The position numbers were made by a program, and so were the translations under genes. 64,000 nt of DNA, from the NCBI RefSeq assembly GCF_026672275.1, contig NZ_JANQCD010000019.1, positions 33,915 through 97,914 on the forward strand, given 5' to 3'. Within the stretch, counting starts at the first letter, position 1, and each line of letters opens with the position of its first letter. The notes under the pieces are model-generated. The model made no database searches. It had not been told where the DNA came from and saw only the letters and a program-made list of their open reading frames with translations. Positions 24,586 to 33,618 of the stretch are shown here, piece by piece. This DNA comes from Marinifilum sp. D737. Its GTDB lineage: Bacteria; Bacteroidota; Bacteroidia; Bacteroidales; Marinifilaceae.

Positions 24586-25632
24586 TTATCTGAAAATAAA
24601 TCCATCCTTTAATGGATCATTTGGATCGAAATAGAATTCATTTTGTCCGGTAATCGAAGCTGTACCACTTACTTCAGGAATGATTGCATCAATTCCTTCA
24701 TAATCGCAGCTTTCAACCACTTTTACACTCATGCAAGTACCTAAAATACTTTCGATGATAATTTCTTCATCTTTTTTTAGTTCACCTTTGGCATAATGTA
24801 TGGCAGCTCGTCCGCTAACACCCGATCCTGTTGATGATCGATCCACTTCACCTTCAGCGAAAATGCATACATTTCTGGTATGGTGATTGGGATCTTTGGC
24901 TTGGCCAATAAAAATTGTTCCGTACAAGAAACTCAAATCCTCTTCTAGCGGATGCTTGATTTCAAACTGATCCATTACAGCATATTTAATTTTTCTGCCG
25001 TAATCAATTAGTCGGTTATAATCGGTTTCGTCTAATTTTAGTCCTAAGTCTTCGGCATGTACATAGGCATAAAAAGCTCCACCATAACCAATATCAAACT
25101 TTACTTTTCCAATTTCCGGAACATCAACAATTTGATCTTTTAAAGGCATGAAAGAAGGAACATTTTGAAAAGAAACTTTTTCAACTTTCCCATTCTTTCG
25201 GAATGCTTTACAGGTAATTCTTCCCGGAGGAGCATCAATTTTAATCGTTGGATTTTGTTCTTCACGAACAATCATGCCTGTATCCAAAACCAATGTTACC
25301 AGGGCAATCATAGCGTGACCGCACATGGTACTGTATCCTTCGTTGTGTAAAAAGAAAGTTCCAAAATCACCATCCTCGGTAGTAGCTTCCGTAATAATCG
25401 CTCCATACATATCAGCATGCCCGCGAGGTTCCCACATGGTACCCGTTCTGATGTAATCAAAATGATCTCTAAAATATCTTCTCTTTTCCAGTATGGTATT
25501 TCCTTTAATTTCAGGGAGTCCACTTGTATAAACTCTTAAAGGTTCCCCTCCGGTATGAAGATCAATGGTTTTGATTTTTAACCAATCTTCCGGGGCTTTC
25601 CAGTTCCAGTTATCTGTAATTTTCATAGCCAA
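24586..25632 (-). CDS. Proline racemase family, probable trans-3-hydroxy-L-proline dehydratase
   Basis: 348 residues of the proline racemase fold. The first catalytic cysteine is present in 'STMCGHAMIAL'. The second position, Cys in proline racemase and 4-hydroxyproline epimerase ('SPCGTG'), is Thr here ('DRSSTGSGVSGR'). Cys plus Thr is the published signature of trans-3-hydroxy-L-proline dehydratase, as in the human enzyme, which makes delta-1-pyrroline-2-carboxylate. Context agrees: the gene is 4 bp after a prolyl peptidase, and an ornithine-cyclodeaminase-family reductase, the known next step to L-proline, heads the same operon. A racemase or epimerase is less likely. Confidence 0.85.
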   Translation of the reverse strand: MAMKITDNWNWKAPEDWLKIKTIDLHTGGEPLRVYTSGLPEIKGNTILEKRRYFRDHFDYIRTGTMWEPRGHADMYGAIITEATTEDGDFGTFFLHNEGYSTMCGHAMIALVTLVLDTGMIVREEQNPTIKIDAPPGRITCKAFRKNGKVEKVSFQNVPSFMPLKDQIVDVPEIGKVKFDIGYGGAFYAYVHAEDLGLKLDETDYNRLIDYGRKIKYAVMDQFEIKHPLEEDLSFLYGTIFIGQAKDPNHHTRNVCIFAEGEVDRSSTGSGVSGRAAIHYAKGELKKDEEIIIESILGTCMSVKVVESCDYEGIDAIIPEVSGTASITGQNEFYFDPNDPLKDGFIFR

Positions 25633-25636
25633 TTGA

Positions 25637-27895
25637 TTAGTTGATTTTGAATTCTTTTGGCGCTTGTTTGTGCATCAGGTAATTTACAAAGAAGTCCCAA
25701 CGCTTGCGAATAAAATATTTGTCATAGTAGCAAGTACCATGATCCTTACCAGGAAGCAGAATTAATTCAAAATCCTTATTCGCTTTAATAAATTCATCAG
25801 CCATACGAATTGAAGCTGCAGGGTTCACATTATTGTCCATATTTCCATGAACCATCAACAGTTTTCCTTCTAGTTTATCAGCCAAAAAGAAGTTTGATTG
25901 TTCGTCATAGTGCTTTTCAGCCGGGAATCCCATGTACAATTCAGGCCACCAGGCTTTAGCACTTCTGTGGTCGTGATTTCCTGCTGAAGATACTCCAACT
26001 TTGTAAAAATCAGGATGAGTTAGTAGTGCATGTGTAGCATCATAACCACCTGCTGAGTGTCCGTAAATTCCAACATTATTTACATCCATGTATGGATATT
26101 TTTTAGCAAGATCTTTGATTGCCTTGATATGATCTGGTGCACCGATATCACCCAGGTTTTTATAGGAAACATCGTGGAATTTTTTCGATCTAAAAGCAGA
26201 ACCCAATCCATCAACTGTAACTACAACAAAACCAATTTGTGCCATCGGAACATCCATATTGATCAATCCACGACGGAAAGTTTTGGGTGTTCGAATGGTT
26301 TGTGGTCCGGAATAGGTACCATCAATAACCGGATAAGATTTTGAAGCATCTAATTTGAATGGTCTAAAAATTACACCATAAATATCGGTTTCATCATCTC
26401 GACCTTTTACGGTATACATTTCCGGAGCTTTCCAACCCATTTTAAGAATGTCCTCAATGTCTGTTCTGGCAACATCCATTACAGGTTTGCCATTTTTAGC
26501 ACTTCTAATCACAAAGTGATCCGGAAGATCTACACGAGAGTAATTGTCGAATATGTATTTGCCATTAGGGCTTATGTTACAAGTATGGTAGGCATTTTCA
26601 GGTGATAACAACTTCATGCCATTTCCATCAAAATTGATAGAGTAGAGGTAGGTGTAGTAAGGATCTCCTTTTTCATTTCCATTTGCTCTGAAGTAGATTT
26701 TCTTCTTTTTATAGTCTACTCTGCAGATTTCCCTTACAACAAATTCACCCTTCGTAATTTGGTTTTTTAACTCACCACTTGCATAATCGTATCGGTAAAT
26801 ATGGTGCCAGCCATCTTTCTCGGATGACCAAATTACATCATCCGTATCTTTATTTACTTTATAGATGTGCATGTTTGGATCGACATAGGTATCAGCTGTT
26901 TCTGAAACAATTGTTCTGCTTTTACCAGTTTCCACATCTACCTCTATCAATTCTCTTTTTTGATATCCACGATAGTATCTTAAAGTATAGGCTTTTGTGT
27001 TCGATTTCCATTGGAAGCCATACTCCAGAAAAGTTGCATTTTCAGGAAGATCGCAATCAATTGTTTTGCCTGTTTCCGTATCAAAAATTACATACGATAC
27101 TCTGGTAAGATCTTTGTCTCCGGCAATAGGTCTTTCATAAGAATACACTTCAGCTCTAAAACCATCTTTTGGTTTAGACTTGTACATGAAAAGCTTTTGC
27201 GTATGCTTGCGATTGTACTTTGCGCATATCAAGTATCTTGAATCAGGAGACCAATAGGCATCAATCTCGTATTCCATTTGTTGATTCTTGCTCTCATTTC
27301 GAACAAAGTACCAGGAAATGGAGGTTCCATAACTCAATTCTTCATTGCCATCTGTGGTCAACTGCTTTTTCTCATCGCCAGATTTAAGAAATAGATTGTA
27401 ATCTTTAATAAACGCTATTTTTTCCTTGTCTGGCGAGACCAATTCCTGACTGGTGTATTTCTTTGGTTTATCTCTTTTCGAAACATTATAGGATACTAAA
27501 TCAACTGATAGTAAGAAGGTATCCAATCTAAAATTTAGCTCTTTTTGATTTTTAAGTTTGATGTTTTTTAATTTTAATCCGTAGCTTTTTAATTCTTTAC
27601 CAGTGTATGAGCTAAGGATTTCGCTCATTTTTTGGTGATTGAAAAGCTCTTTTTGTTTCTTGTTTTTAATATCAACAAGAAAATATTCTGTACCTTTTCG
27701 AGTTTTTGTACTGTACCAAAGGGAATCACCCTTTCCAATCCAATTGGGATATATATTGCTATTGTAAATTTTACTTTCGATGTTGTTCCAAAGCCATTTT
27801 TCAGCTTCCTGGTAATCTTTTAGCTCTCCTTGGGCAAATAATTTGCATGAGCTAAGGATTAGAAGAAATAGGAGTATGTATGGAGTTCGTTTCAT
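25637..27895 (-). CDS. S9 family prolyl peptidase (DPP IV-like)
   Basis: 752 residues: signal peptide (about 1-21), eight-bladed beta-propeller of the DPPIV_N type (about 90-490) and S9 catalytic domain (about 510-745). The nucleophile Ser is in 'YGHSAGGYD', the Asp in 'GNMDNNVNP' and the His in 'GKDHGTC'. The propeller Glu pair of true DPP IV (a D-W-x-Y-E-E-E motif, which anchors the free N-terminus) is not visible; the corresponding region reads 'LSYGTSISWYFVRNE'. Exact dipeptidyl versus oligopeptidyl specificity is therefore open. It overlaps the junction with the upstream reductase (1 bp gap), so the two are translationally coupled. Confidence 0.88.
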   Translation of the reverse strand: MKRTPYILLFLLILSSCKLFAQGELKDYQEAEKWLWNNIESKIYNSNIYPNWIGKGDSLWYSTKTRKGTEYFLVDIKNKKQKELFNHQKMSEILSSYTGKELKSYGLKLKNIKLKNQKELNFRLDTFLLSVDLVSYNVSKRDKPKKYTSQELVSPDKEKIAFIKDYNLFLKSGDEKKQLTTDGNEELSYGTSISWYFVRNESKNQQMEYEIDAYWSPDSRYLICAKYNRKHTQKLFMYKSKPKDGFRAEVYSYERPIAGDKDLTRVSYVIFDTETGKTIDCDLPENATFLEYGFQWKSNTKAYTLRYYRGYQKRELIEVDVETGKSRTIVSETADTYVDPNMHIYKVNKDTDDVIWSSEKDGWHHIYRYDYASGELKNQITKGEFVVREICRVDYKKKKIYFRANGNEKGDPYYTYLYSINFDGNGMKLLSPENAYHTCNISPNGKYIFDNYSRVDLPDHFVIRSAKNGKPVMDVARTDIEDILKMGWKAPEMYTVKGRDDETDIYGVIFRPFKLDASKSYPVIDGTYSGPQTIRTPKTFRRGLINMDVPMAQIGFVVVTVDGLGSAFRSKKFHDVSYKNLGDIGAPDHIKAIKDLAKKYPYMDVNNVGIYGHSAGGYDATHALLTHPDFYKVGVSSAGNHDHRSAKAWWPELYMGFPAEKHYDEQSNFFLADKLEGKLLMVHGNMDNNVNPAASIRMADEFIKANKDFELILLPGKDHGTCYYDKYFIRKRWDFFVNYLMHKQAPKEFKIN

Positions 27896-27896
27896 T

Positions 27897-28856
27897 TTAT
27901 AAGTCTGCTTGGGTTCCGATATTTTCTTTAATTGCTTTTTTGTACAAATATTCAGCTACAACGACATCAAACAGTGCCATTCCTACTGATTTAAAAAAGC
28001 TTGTTCCACTTTGGTCATATTGCTTGTTGGCAACCAAATTACTAATGGTGTTTACCTGATTTTCCTGCAAGAGATTATTTTCCAGAGGCATTGCGATATC
28101 GCCACTTTCTTTTGCTGCAAAAGGAGTATCCACCCATACCTTTGTGATTTGTGAAAACAAAGCATCGGGAAACTCTCTCATGTTTGGTTTGTATGATCCA
28201 ATCCCAATAAAGCATTTGTCTTTAAGTAAATTGGGATCATTTGGAATTACAGGATTTTCTGAGCTTGTTGCACAAACGATGATATCAGATTCATAGACCA
28301 ATTCTTCTGAAGAATTCATAGCATGAATTTCAATTTCAGGTAATTTTTCTTGAAGTTTATTGATGAAGTCTGATAGCTTCTTGTCATCCAAATCAAACAC
28401 ATTGATTCTTTTTACCGGGCGCACAACACAGGCAAATAAAGCTTGTGTAAATCCTTGAATTCCGGTTCCAATAATTCCAATTCTTTCTGATGTTTCTTTG
28501 CAGATGTATTTCATTCCAGTTGCACCAACAGCACCAGTTCTTATGGCTGTTAAAGCTGCTCCGTTTAATAGAGCCAATGGTTCACCAGTTTCGGAATCAT
28601 TTAAAATCATGTTTCCATAGATGGAAGGTTTTCCAATCGCTTGATTTTTGGGATTTACACTAACCAATTTTGTGCCAAAATACTCACTTGTGAAACATGG
28701 CATCAACAATAGGGTGATATCATCATAGTGTGCATGCATTCTATCTGGCATATTAAAATTGCCTTCATGAAATACATTAAAAGCCTTTTCTATTGCTTCC
28801 AGAACCTCACTTCTTGAGAGTAAGCTTTCTATTTGTTTTTGGTTGAGAATTAGCAT
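27897..28856 (-). CDS. Ornithine cyclodeaminase/mu-crystallin family, probable pyrroline-2-carboxylate reductase
   Basis: About 319 residues from the ATG at 28856 ('MLILNQKQIESLL'); an in-frame start at 28925 would add 23 atypical residues. The Rossmann glycine motif is 'IGIIGTGIQG'. Upstream blocks 'ALLNGAALTAIRTGAVGA' and 'KLVSVNP' are typical of the family. Members catalyse NAD(P)H-dependent reduction of delta-1-pyrroline-2-carboxylate (LhpI), ketimines, or cyclodeamination of ornithine. Next to a 3-hydroxyproline dehydratase, reduction of pyrroline-2-carboxylate to L-proline is the best guess. It heads a four-gene minus-strand operon. Confidence 0.82.
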   Translation of the reverse strand: MLILNQKQIESLLSRSEVLEAIEKAFNVFHEGNFNMPDRMHAHYDDITLLLMPCFTSEYFGTKLVSVNPKNQAIGKPSIYGNMILNDSETGEPLALLNGAALTAIRTGAVGATGMKYICKETSERIGIIGTGIQGFTQALFACVVRPVKRINVFDLDDKKLSDFINKLQEKLPEIEIHAMNSSEELVYESDIIVCATSSENPVIPNDPNLLKDKCFIGIGSYKPNMREFPDALFSQITKVWVDTPFAAKESGDIAMPLENNLLQENQVNTISNLVANKQYDQSGTSFFKSVGMALFDVVVAEYLYKKAIKENIGTQADL

Positions 28857-29083
28857 GGATTCAAAAATGGCGGAGGGGAGTTTTAAAGTTCTCACCCTCC
28901 TGATGGAAACAAAAACTAATATCAATTCTATTTTGAAATGAGCTTAAATTATTTTGAATGTTTTGGGTTTAGCTAAGGCAAAAAAATGAAGCATAGCACA
29001 AGCTAAGGTGATATTTTTTAACGATACATAAACTCCAAAAGAATGAAATAATGATGCTCATTTTAATGTAGTATTGGTATAAT

Positions 29084-30466
29084 CTATGATCTTTGAGATT
29101 CTACATCTTCAATGGTTTTTGGAATAGGCTTACCTAAAAGACGGGCTCCATCATTGGTAATTAAGAAATCTTCTTCATTTCTTAAGCCTCCAAAATCTTT
29201 ATATTCTTCTACTTTATCATAGTTGATAAAATCGGTAAATTTCTTTTCAGCCTTCCACCTATCAATTAATTCAGGAATAAAATAGATTCCCGGTTCGATT
29301 GTCAAAACGAATCCTGGTTCTAGTTCTCTTCCCAGGCGCAATGATTTTAAGCCAAACTGAGTGCTTTTAGCTTCGCCATTGTAACCTACATACACTTCTC
29401 CAAGGTTTTCCATATCGTGAACATCCAAGCCCATCATATGTCCAAGTCCACATTGGAAAAACAGAGCATGTGCACCTTGCTGAATAGCTTCATCCATATC
29501 GCCTTTCATGAAACCCATTTGTTTCATTCCTTCAGCAATGGTTTTACATGCTTTCAAGTGTACATCTTTAAATCGAACACCTGGTCTTAGTTCTGCAATG
29601 GCAGCTTCATGTGCATTTAATGCGATTTGATAAATTTCTCTTTGACGTTCTGTAAAAGTTTTGCTCACTGGGAAGGTACTCGACATGTCTCCAGCGTAAT
29701 GCATACCATTTTCAGCACCACAATCAATTAAAACCATATCGCCACTTTTAATTGTGTTCCCATGATAGTGATTGTGAAGTGTCTGTCCATTTATTGTAGC
29801 AATGGTTGGAAATGAAAGTTGTCCTCCTGCTCTAATTGCAACTTCTTGTACTGCAGCTGCAATTTCCGATTCTTTCATTCCAGGTCTAGCCATTCTCATG
29901 GCAGTTAGGTGCATGTCAGCCGTAATGTTTACTGCTTCTTCAATCTGAATGATTTCTTCTTCAGATTTATAATTTCTTTGATTTACTACTGCCTGAACAA
30001 ATTCTGCCGATGAGTTCTCTACCGCTTGATTTGGATGAATATTCAACCAGTTAAGCAATTTAACTTGATGTTCAGGGCGATAAGGAGGCAAGTAATGTAC
30101 TTTTCTGCCTTGAGAGCTAGCCTTGCTTAGATAGTCCTGTAACTGACCGGAAGGAGCTGTTTCATAAATGCCTACAGCTTCACTTTTTTCTTTGATGGTT
30201 GGTTGTGTTCCCATCCAAACAATGTGATCGATGCTTAGTTCATCTCCGAAAATAATTTCTCGATTTTCATCGATGTCGATTATTGCATTTAATCCAGCAT
30301 AATCAGATCCAAAGAAGTACAAGAATGTACTGTCTTGTCGGTAATGGTACGTGTTATCGGCATAATTCATTCCGCATTCGTCATTTCCTAAAAATAGAAG
30401 AATGCCTGATTTTACCGTTGATTTTAATAATTCTCTACGCTTTTGATAAGTTTCTTTCGTAAACAT
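29084..30466 (-). CDS. pepP: Xaa-Pro aminopeptidase (M24B)
   Basis: 460 residues, cytoplasmic (no signal). An N-terminal AMP_N domain (about 1-130) precedes the pita-bread M24 fold. The metal ligands are visible: Asp in 'LIDCGAENG', Asp in 'YAGDMSSTFP', His in 'GLGHMMGLDVHDME', Glu in 'LTIEPGIYF' and Glu in 'GLRNEEDFLI'. It releases N-terminal residues followed by proline, which complements the S9 and S37 enzymes in the next operon downstream. It is separated from that operon by about 230 bp and appears to be transcribed on its own. Confidence 0.94.
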   Translation of the reverse strand: MFTKETYQKRRELLKSTVKSGILLFLGNDECGMNYADNTYHYRQDSTFLYFFGSDYAGLNAIIDIDENREIIFGDELSIDHIVWMGTQPTIKEKSEAVGIYETAPSGQLQDYLSKASSQGRKVHYLPPYRPEHQVKLLNWLNIHPNQAVENSSAEFVQAVVNQRNYKSEEEIIQIEEAVNITADMHLTAMRMARPGMKESEIAAAVQEVAIRAGGQLSFPTIATINGQTLHNHYHGNTIKSGDMVLIDCGAENGMHYAGDMSSTFPVSKTFTERQREIYQIALNAHEAAIAELRPGVRFKDVHLKACKTIAEGMKQMGFMKGDMDEAIQQGAHALFFQCGLGHMMGLDVHDMENLGEVYVGYNGEAKSTQFGLKSLRLGRELEPGFVLTIEPGIYFIPELIDRWKAEKKFTDFINYDKVEEYKDFGGLRNEEDFLITNDGARLLGKPIPKTIEDVESQRS

Positions 30467-30589
30467 AAGATTGGGTTTATGGTGCTTTATTAAATTCTAA
30501 AGGATATAGTTATTCCAATAGAAGACATAAATTGTTGATAAAAAAGATCTGAAATGTTCTTGCAGAGGGGAGGAATTAACAAATCCAAC

Positions 30590-30613
30590 ATTCGTACAAT
30601 CCTTTGTACGAAT
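30590..30613. promoter_or_regulatory. perfect 10-bp dyad upstream of pepP
   Basis: ATTCGTACAA-TCCT-TTGTACGAAT is a perfect 10-bp inverted repeat with a 4-base spacer, about 125 bp upstream of the pepP start and 130 bp beyond the M6 stop codon. There is no T run on either side, so an operator is more likely than a terminator. The 279-bp gap holds nothing else I can support. Confidence 0.5.
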
Positions 30614-30745
30614 CATTGTAGCGTGTTATGTAGTCGTTGAATAAGAACATACAATTGAATTTGTCTTGGGTAAATTTAGAAAAAAAACGCTAATAATTAT
30701 TTTAAAATCGAAAAAACTATAACTCATTAAATAATTATTAATCAG

Positions 30746-32560
30746 TTATAATTTTAATATTTTTTTGGAATAAACTTTATTCGTTGAAATCACTTTTATT
30801 ACATAAGGACCTTTAGCTAAAAACTGAAGATTTACCTGCTCTTCTGTTTGAAATGAATTCAGCTTTTTATCATACAATTTGCAGCCATTTGAATTGTAAA
30901 TTTCAATTTTAGCATTTGAAAGTTCATTTTGTAATCCTTTTATTTTGATATAATCTACTACAGGATTTGGATATACTACCAAATCTGATGATTTGTCGAT
31001 AGGCCTTATTGCCGTTACTTGGTTTAAAGTAAAACTAATTACACCATTCTCATCTTTTATATCACGAATCCATACTTCCGAATATTCACCATTAAATAGG
31101 TTTGAGTTCGGATTTGAGTCCGGACCAAATTCTCTATTGTTAGTAGTTCCTGGAAACAGATCACTTGCTTTACCACGATCCATAGCATTGTACAATCCTG
31201 AAGATACATTAAAATCGGCTTCTTCTAAGCGTACTCCGGGATTGTCTCTGTCGCTATTTATATCGTATCTCAAATTTGCTTTATCATCATTAATGTGATA
31301 AATAGCCAGACCAGATGTTGGTTGGGCTAAATCATTCCCTTCGGTTCTCTTATTTGCCAATAAGAAGTATTCTCCATCTTTTGTGGTATTGATGCGATAA
31401 ATCTCGTTCTTATTTACATTAGAGGAGTTCAGGGAATAGTTGCCATAGTCATCGAAGTTAATAACTTTAGGTTCATCCCAGCCCAATTTAATACGTGACC
31501 ACGCACAGAAATTAGAGGGTTTAAAACCTCTGTTTAACCAAGAGCCTGCTGACATGATTGCCCAATGTCCTAGTCCGTTCGATTTTCCTGTTCCATCATA
31601 CAAGTCAGGAAGGCCTAAAGCATGACCAAACTCGTGAGCAAAAGTGCCAATACCAGCATCTACCCATTTGTTGTCATATTCACGCATTTCGCAAGCAATT
31701 ACATAATCATTTACTTTGATATTGTTGATTGTAACAGGTAATCCAACTGTATTTTGCAAGGACCATGATCTTGGCCAAATGTATTCTTCTTGTCCATAAT
31801 GGTCTGCTCCTAATCCTGCGTGCATAACCATTACAGCATCTACATCACCATCTCCATCATTATCGTAAGGTGTAAAATCAACTTCTGCAGATCTAGCTTT
31901 TTCAACTGCTTTTTTCACCAATTCACCAGCTAGTTTTCCTCCTTTATTTTCGGCAACCTCTTCCAATTTCAATCCTGATTGATACCAACCATATACATCA
32001 AATTGTATGTCTAGCTGATTATGACTGGCTTTCAAATAATATTCACTCAAACTGGCATAATTGCCATGACCATCTTGCATAAACATGGCTTCTATGTTCT
32101 CTTTACTGCGAGTATGTATTTGATCCGAAAATTCAATTAGTAGAACCGCAACCTTTATTTTGCCTTTTGAAGGAACTCCTCCAATGGTTTTTAGAGATTT
32201 TATTTTATTTTTTTGAACTGATAATGCTTTTTCGTTGTGTAAACGTAATTCTTCTAGCTTCGATTTGTATTTTTTAATATTCTGTAATGAGACTGATATC
32301 TCAGTATTAATGATTGCGTTGTTAACTATTTTCCCAAAAAGGTATTGACCATTAAATTGAGAGAAAATGTATTTTTCTTTGGTTTCTATCCAATGCAACC
32401 TACTGTCTCCTTTATAAAATGCCTCAACGATTTCTCCATTGTTTAGAACAATTGTTTTAAGATCATTGCAAACCGGAGTTCCCGTTGGGATTTCAGATTG
32501 GGCATAAATAAGATTTGATAGAAAAAGAACAAAAATCAGATTAGTTATGTATTTGAACAT
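30746..32560 (-). CDS. M6 family metalloprotease with T9SS sorting domain
   Basis: 604 residues: signal peptide (about 1-20), propeptide (about 30-125), M6 (immune inhibitor A-like) catalytic domain with 'TFAHEFGHALGLPDLYD' (HExxHxxGxxD zinc motif), and a C-terminal type A T9SS domain (about 520-604, beginning 'DLVVYPNPVVDYIKI' and ending 'YSKKILKL'). The calcium-type loop 'DNDGDGDVDAV' lies before the zinc motif. It should be exported through type IX secretion and cut extracellular protein. It starts 19 bp after lysO-C, so it shares that transcript. Confidence 0.93.
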   Translation of the reverse strand: MFKYITNLIFVLFLSNLIYAQSEIPTGTPVCNDLKTIVLNNGEIVEAFYKGDSRLHWIETKEKYIFSQFNGQYLFGKIVNNAIINTEISVSLQNIKKYKSKLEELRLHNEKALSVQKNKIKSLKTIGGVPSKGKIKVAVLLIEFSDQIHTRSKENIEAMFMQDGHGNYASLSEYYLKASHNQLDIQFDVYGWYQSGLKLEEVAENKGGKLAGELVKKAVEKARSAEVDFTPYDNDGDGDVDAVMVMHAGLGADHYGQEEYIWPRSWSLQNTVGLPVTINNIKVNDYVIACEMREYDNKWVDAGIGTFAHEFGHALGLPDLYDGTGKSNGLGHWAIMSAGSWLNRGFKPSNFCAWSRIKLGWDEPKVINFDDYGNYSLNSSNVNKNEIYRINTTKDGEYFLLANKRTEGNDLAQPTSGLAIYHINDDKANLRYDINSDRDNPGVRLEEADFNVSSGLYNAMDRGKASDLFPGTTNNREFGPDSNPNSNLFNGEYSEVWIRDIKDENGVISFTLNQVTAIRPIDKSSDLVVYPNPVVDYIKIKGLQNELSNAKIEIYNSNGCKLYDKKLNSFQTEEQVNLQFLAKGPYVIKVISTNKVYSKKILKL

Positions 32561-32579
32561 GGGTTAAATTCTAATTTAA

Positions 32580-33185
32580 TTAGAACACCTCCAAGATAAA
32601 AGGAACAAGGAATGGAACCAGAATTGTTAGAACAATCCCACTAAAAATGGCAATAATTGCCCACTCTTTTCCTGTGTATTTTGAGATGATTGGAAGTGTT
32701 GTATCCATTGCTGTTGCACCACCAGAAGCAATGCCGGCAAGTTTGCCAAAATACTTTACAAAAATAGGTACAGCAAGTAAGGTTATTATTTCACGTAAAA
32801 TATTAGAAAGCAGAGCGATTACACCTAGTGTTTCTCCACTGATTTGAGTAATGAATATAGAAGATAAACTATAGTATCCGAAACCAGCACCAACGGCTAA
32901 GGCTTCCTTTAATTGAATTTCGGGAGTAAATATTGAAATTGTTCCAACCCCAACCAATGATCCAATGATAACACATAGCGGGACAAGTATAATTTTAATG
33001 TTGGTTTCTTTAATTACTCTCCAGGATGATCGATCAGCACCAATTCCAATACCCACTAGAAACATTAGTAAGTAAAGGGCGTATAGTGAAAAATCGGATT
33101 CCATAATTACTTCTGGAAGAAATCTTGTTAATCCCAGGATTAATCCCAAGGCAAAAAATCCAAGTATGATAAGGCTGTTCTTCAT
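32580..33185 (-). CDS. lysO: LysO family lysine exporter, C-terminal part (split gene)
   Basis: 201 residues, membrane protein of the Lys_export (DUF340/YbjE) family, equivalent to the C-terminal two thirds of E. coli LysO (about 300 residues). Hydrophobic segments run throughout, with the conserved 'ALAVGAGFGYYSLSSIFIT' and 'GGATAMDTTLPII' stretches. The N-terminal part is the separate 90-residue gene 24 bp upstream. LysO in E. coli exports L-lysine. Its neighbours are a secreted protease and SusC/SusD, so it may relieve lysine excess during peptide use; that is inference. Confidence 0.87.
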   Translation of the reverse strand: MKNSLIILGFFALGLILGLTRFLPEVIMESDFSLYALYLLMFLVGIGIGADRSSWRVIKETNIKIILVPLCVIIGSLVGVGTISIFTPEIQLKEALAVGAGFGYYSLSSIFITQISGETLGVIALLSNILREIITLLAVPIFVKYFGKLAGIASGGATAMDTTLPIISKYTGKEWAIIAIFSGIVLTILVPFLVPFILEVF

Positions 33186-33209
33186 GTCAAAATTTATTCT
33201 GTTGTTAGC

Positions 33210-33482
33210 TTATTTACTTTTAAAAAATAGTTTGTAGGTGATATATGCGAAAATCAAACTACCCAATATGGCACCAATAGTTAGAATGAGTGCTTGCAAT
33301 CCAATTGTGTGCAAGTTGTTTATGATTTTCTCATTTAATCCTACCCCTATGCCTAATAGGAACAGAAGTAAATAAATTGACCATGTAGTCATTTTGTCGA
33401 CCCCTTTAATCACTTTGGGAAACTTCCCTACGAAAAAACCCAATCCTATACCCAAGGTCATTAATACTAAAACTGTAATCAT
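33210..33482 (-). CDS. lysO: LysO family lysine exporter, N-terminal part (split gene)
   Basis: 90 residues with three membrane segments (about 2-18, 31-50, 60-84), including 'TTWSIYLLLFLLGIGVGLN', matching the N-terminal part of LysO. The two-gene arrangement is a known form of the family in Bacteroidota, and both halves keep clean ends, so this is not a recent frameshift. It follows SusD after 136 bp containing a hairpin. Confidence 0.83.
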   Translation of the reverse strand: MITVLVLMTLGIGLGFFVGKFPKVIKGVDKMTTWSIYLLLFLLGIGVGLNEKIINNLHTIGLQALILTIGAILGSLIFAYITYKLFFKSK

Positions 33483-33555
33483 GATAAATAATCTTTTTGT
33501 TCTTCGGGGTGAATTTACTTAAATTTTATTGTAATGTTTGATTGGCTAATCAAAT

Positions 33556-33585
33556 GAAGTGCCCTCAATAAATGGAGGGCACTTC
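33556..33585 (-). terminator. hairpin after susD
   Basis: Perfect 11-bp stem GAAGTGCCCTC / GAGGGCACTTC with an 8-base loop. It has little U-tract on the minus strand (ATTTGATT), so it may be a processing or partial termination signal between susCD and lysO. Confidence 0.55.
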
Positions 33586-33618
33586 AAACTTAGAATCAAT
33601 AATAATTAACTAACCTAA

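Noticed and set aside
33210..33482. Frameshift splitting lysO
   Set aside because: Both parts have proper ends and a short intergenic gap, and two-gene LysO is a known arrangement in this phylum.
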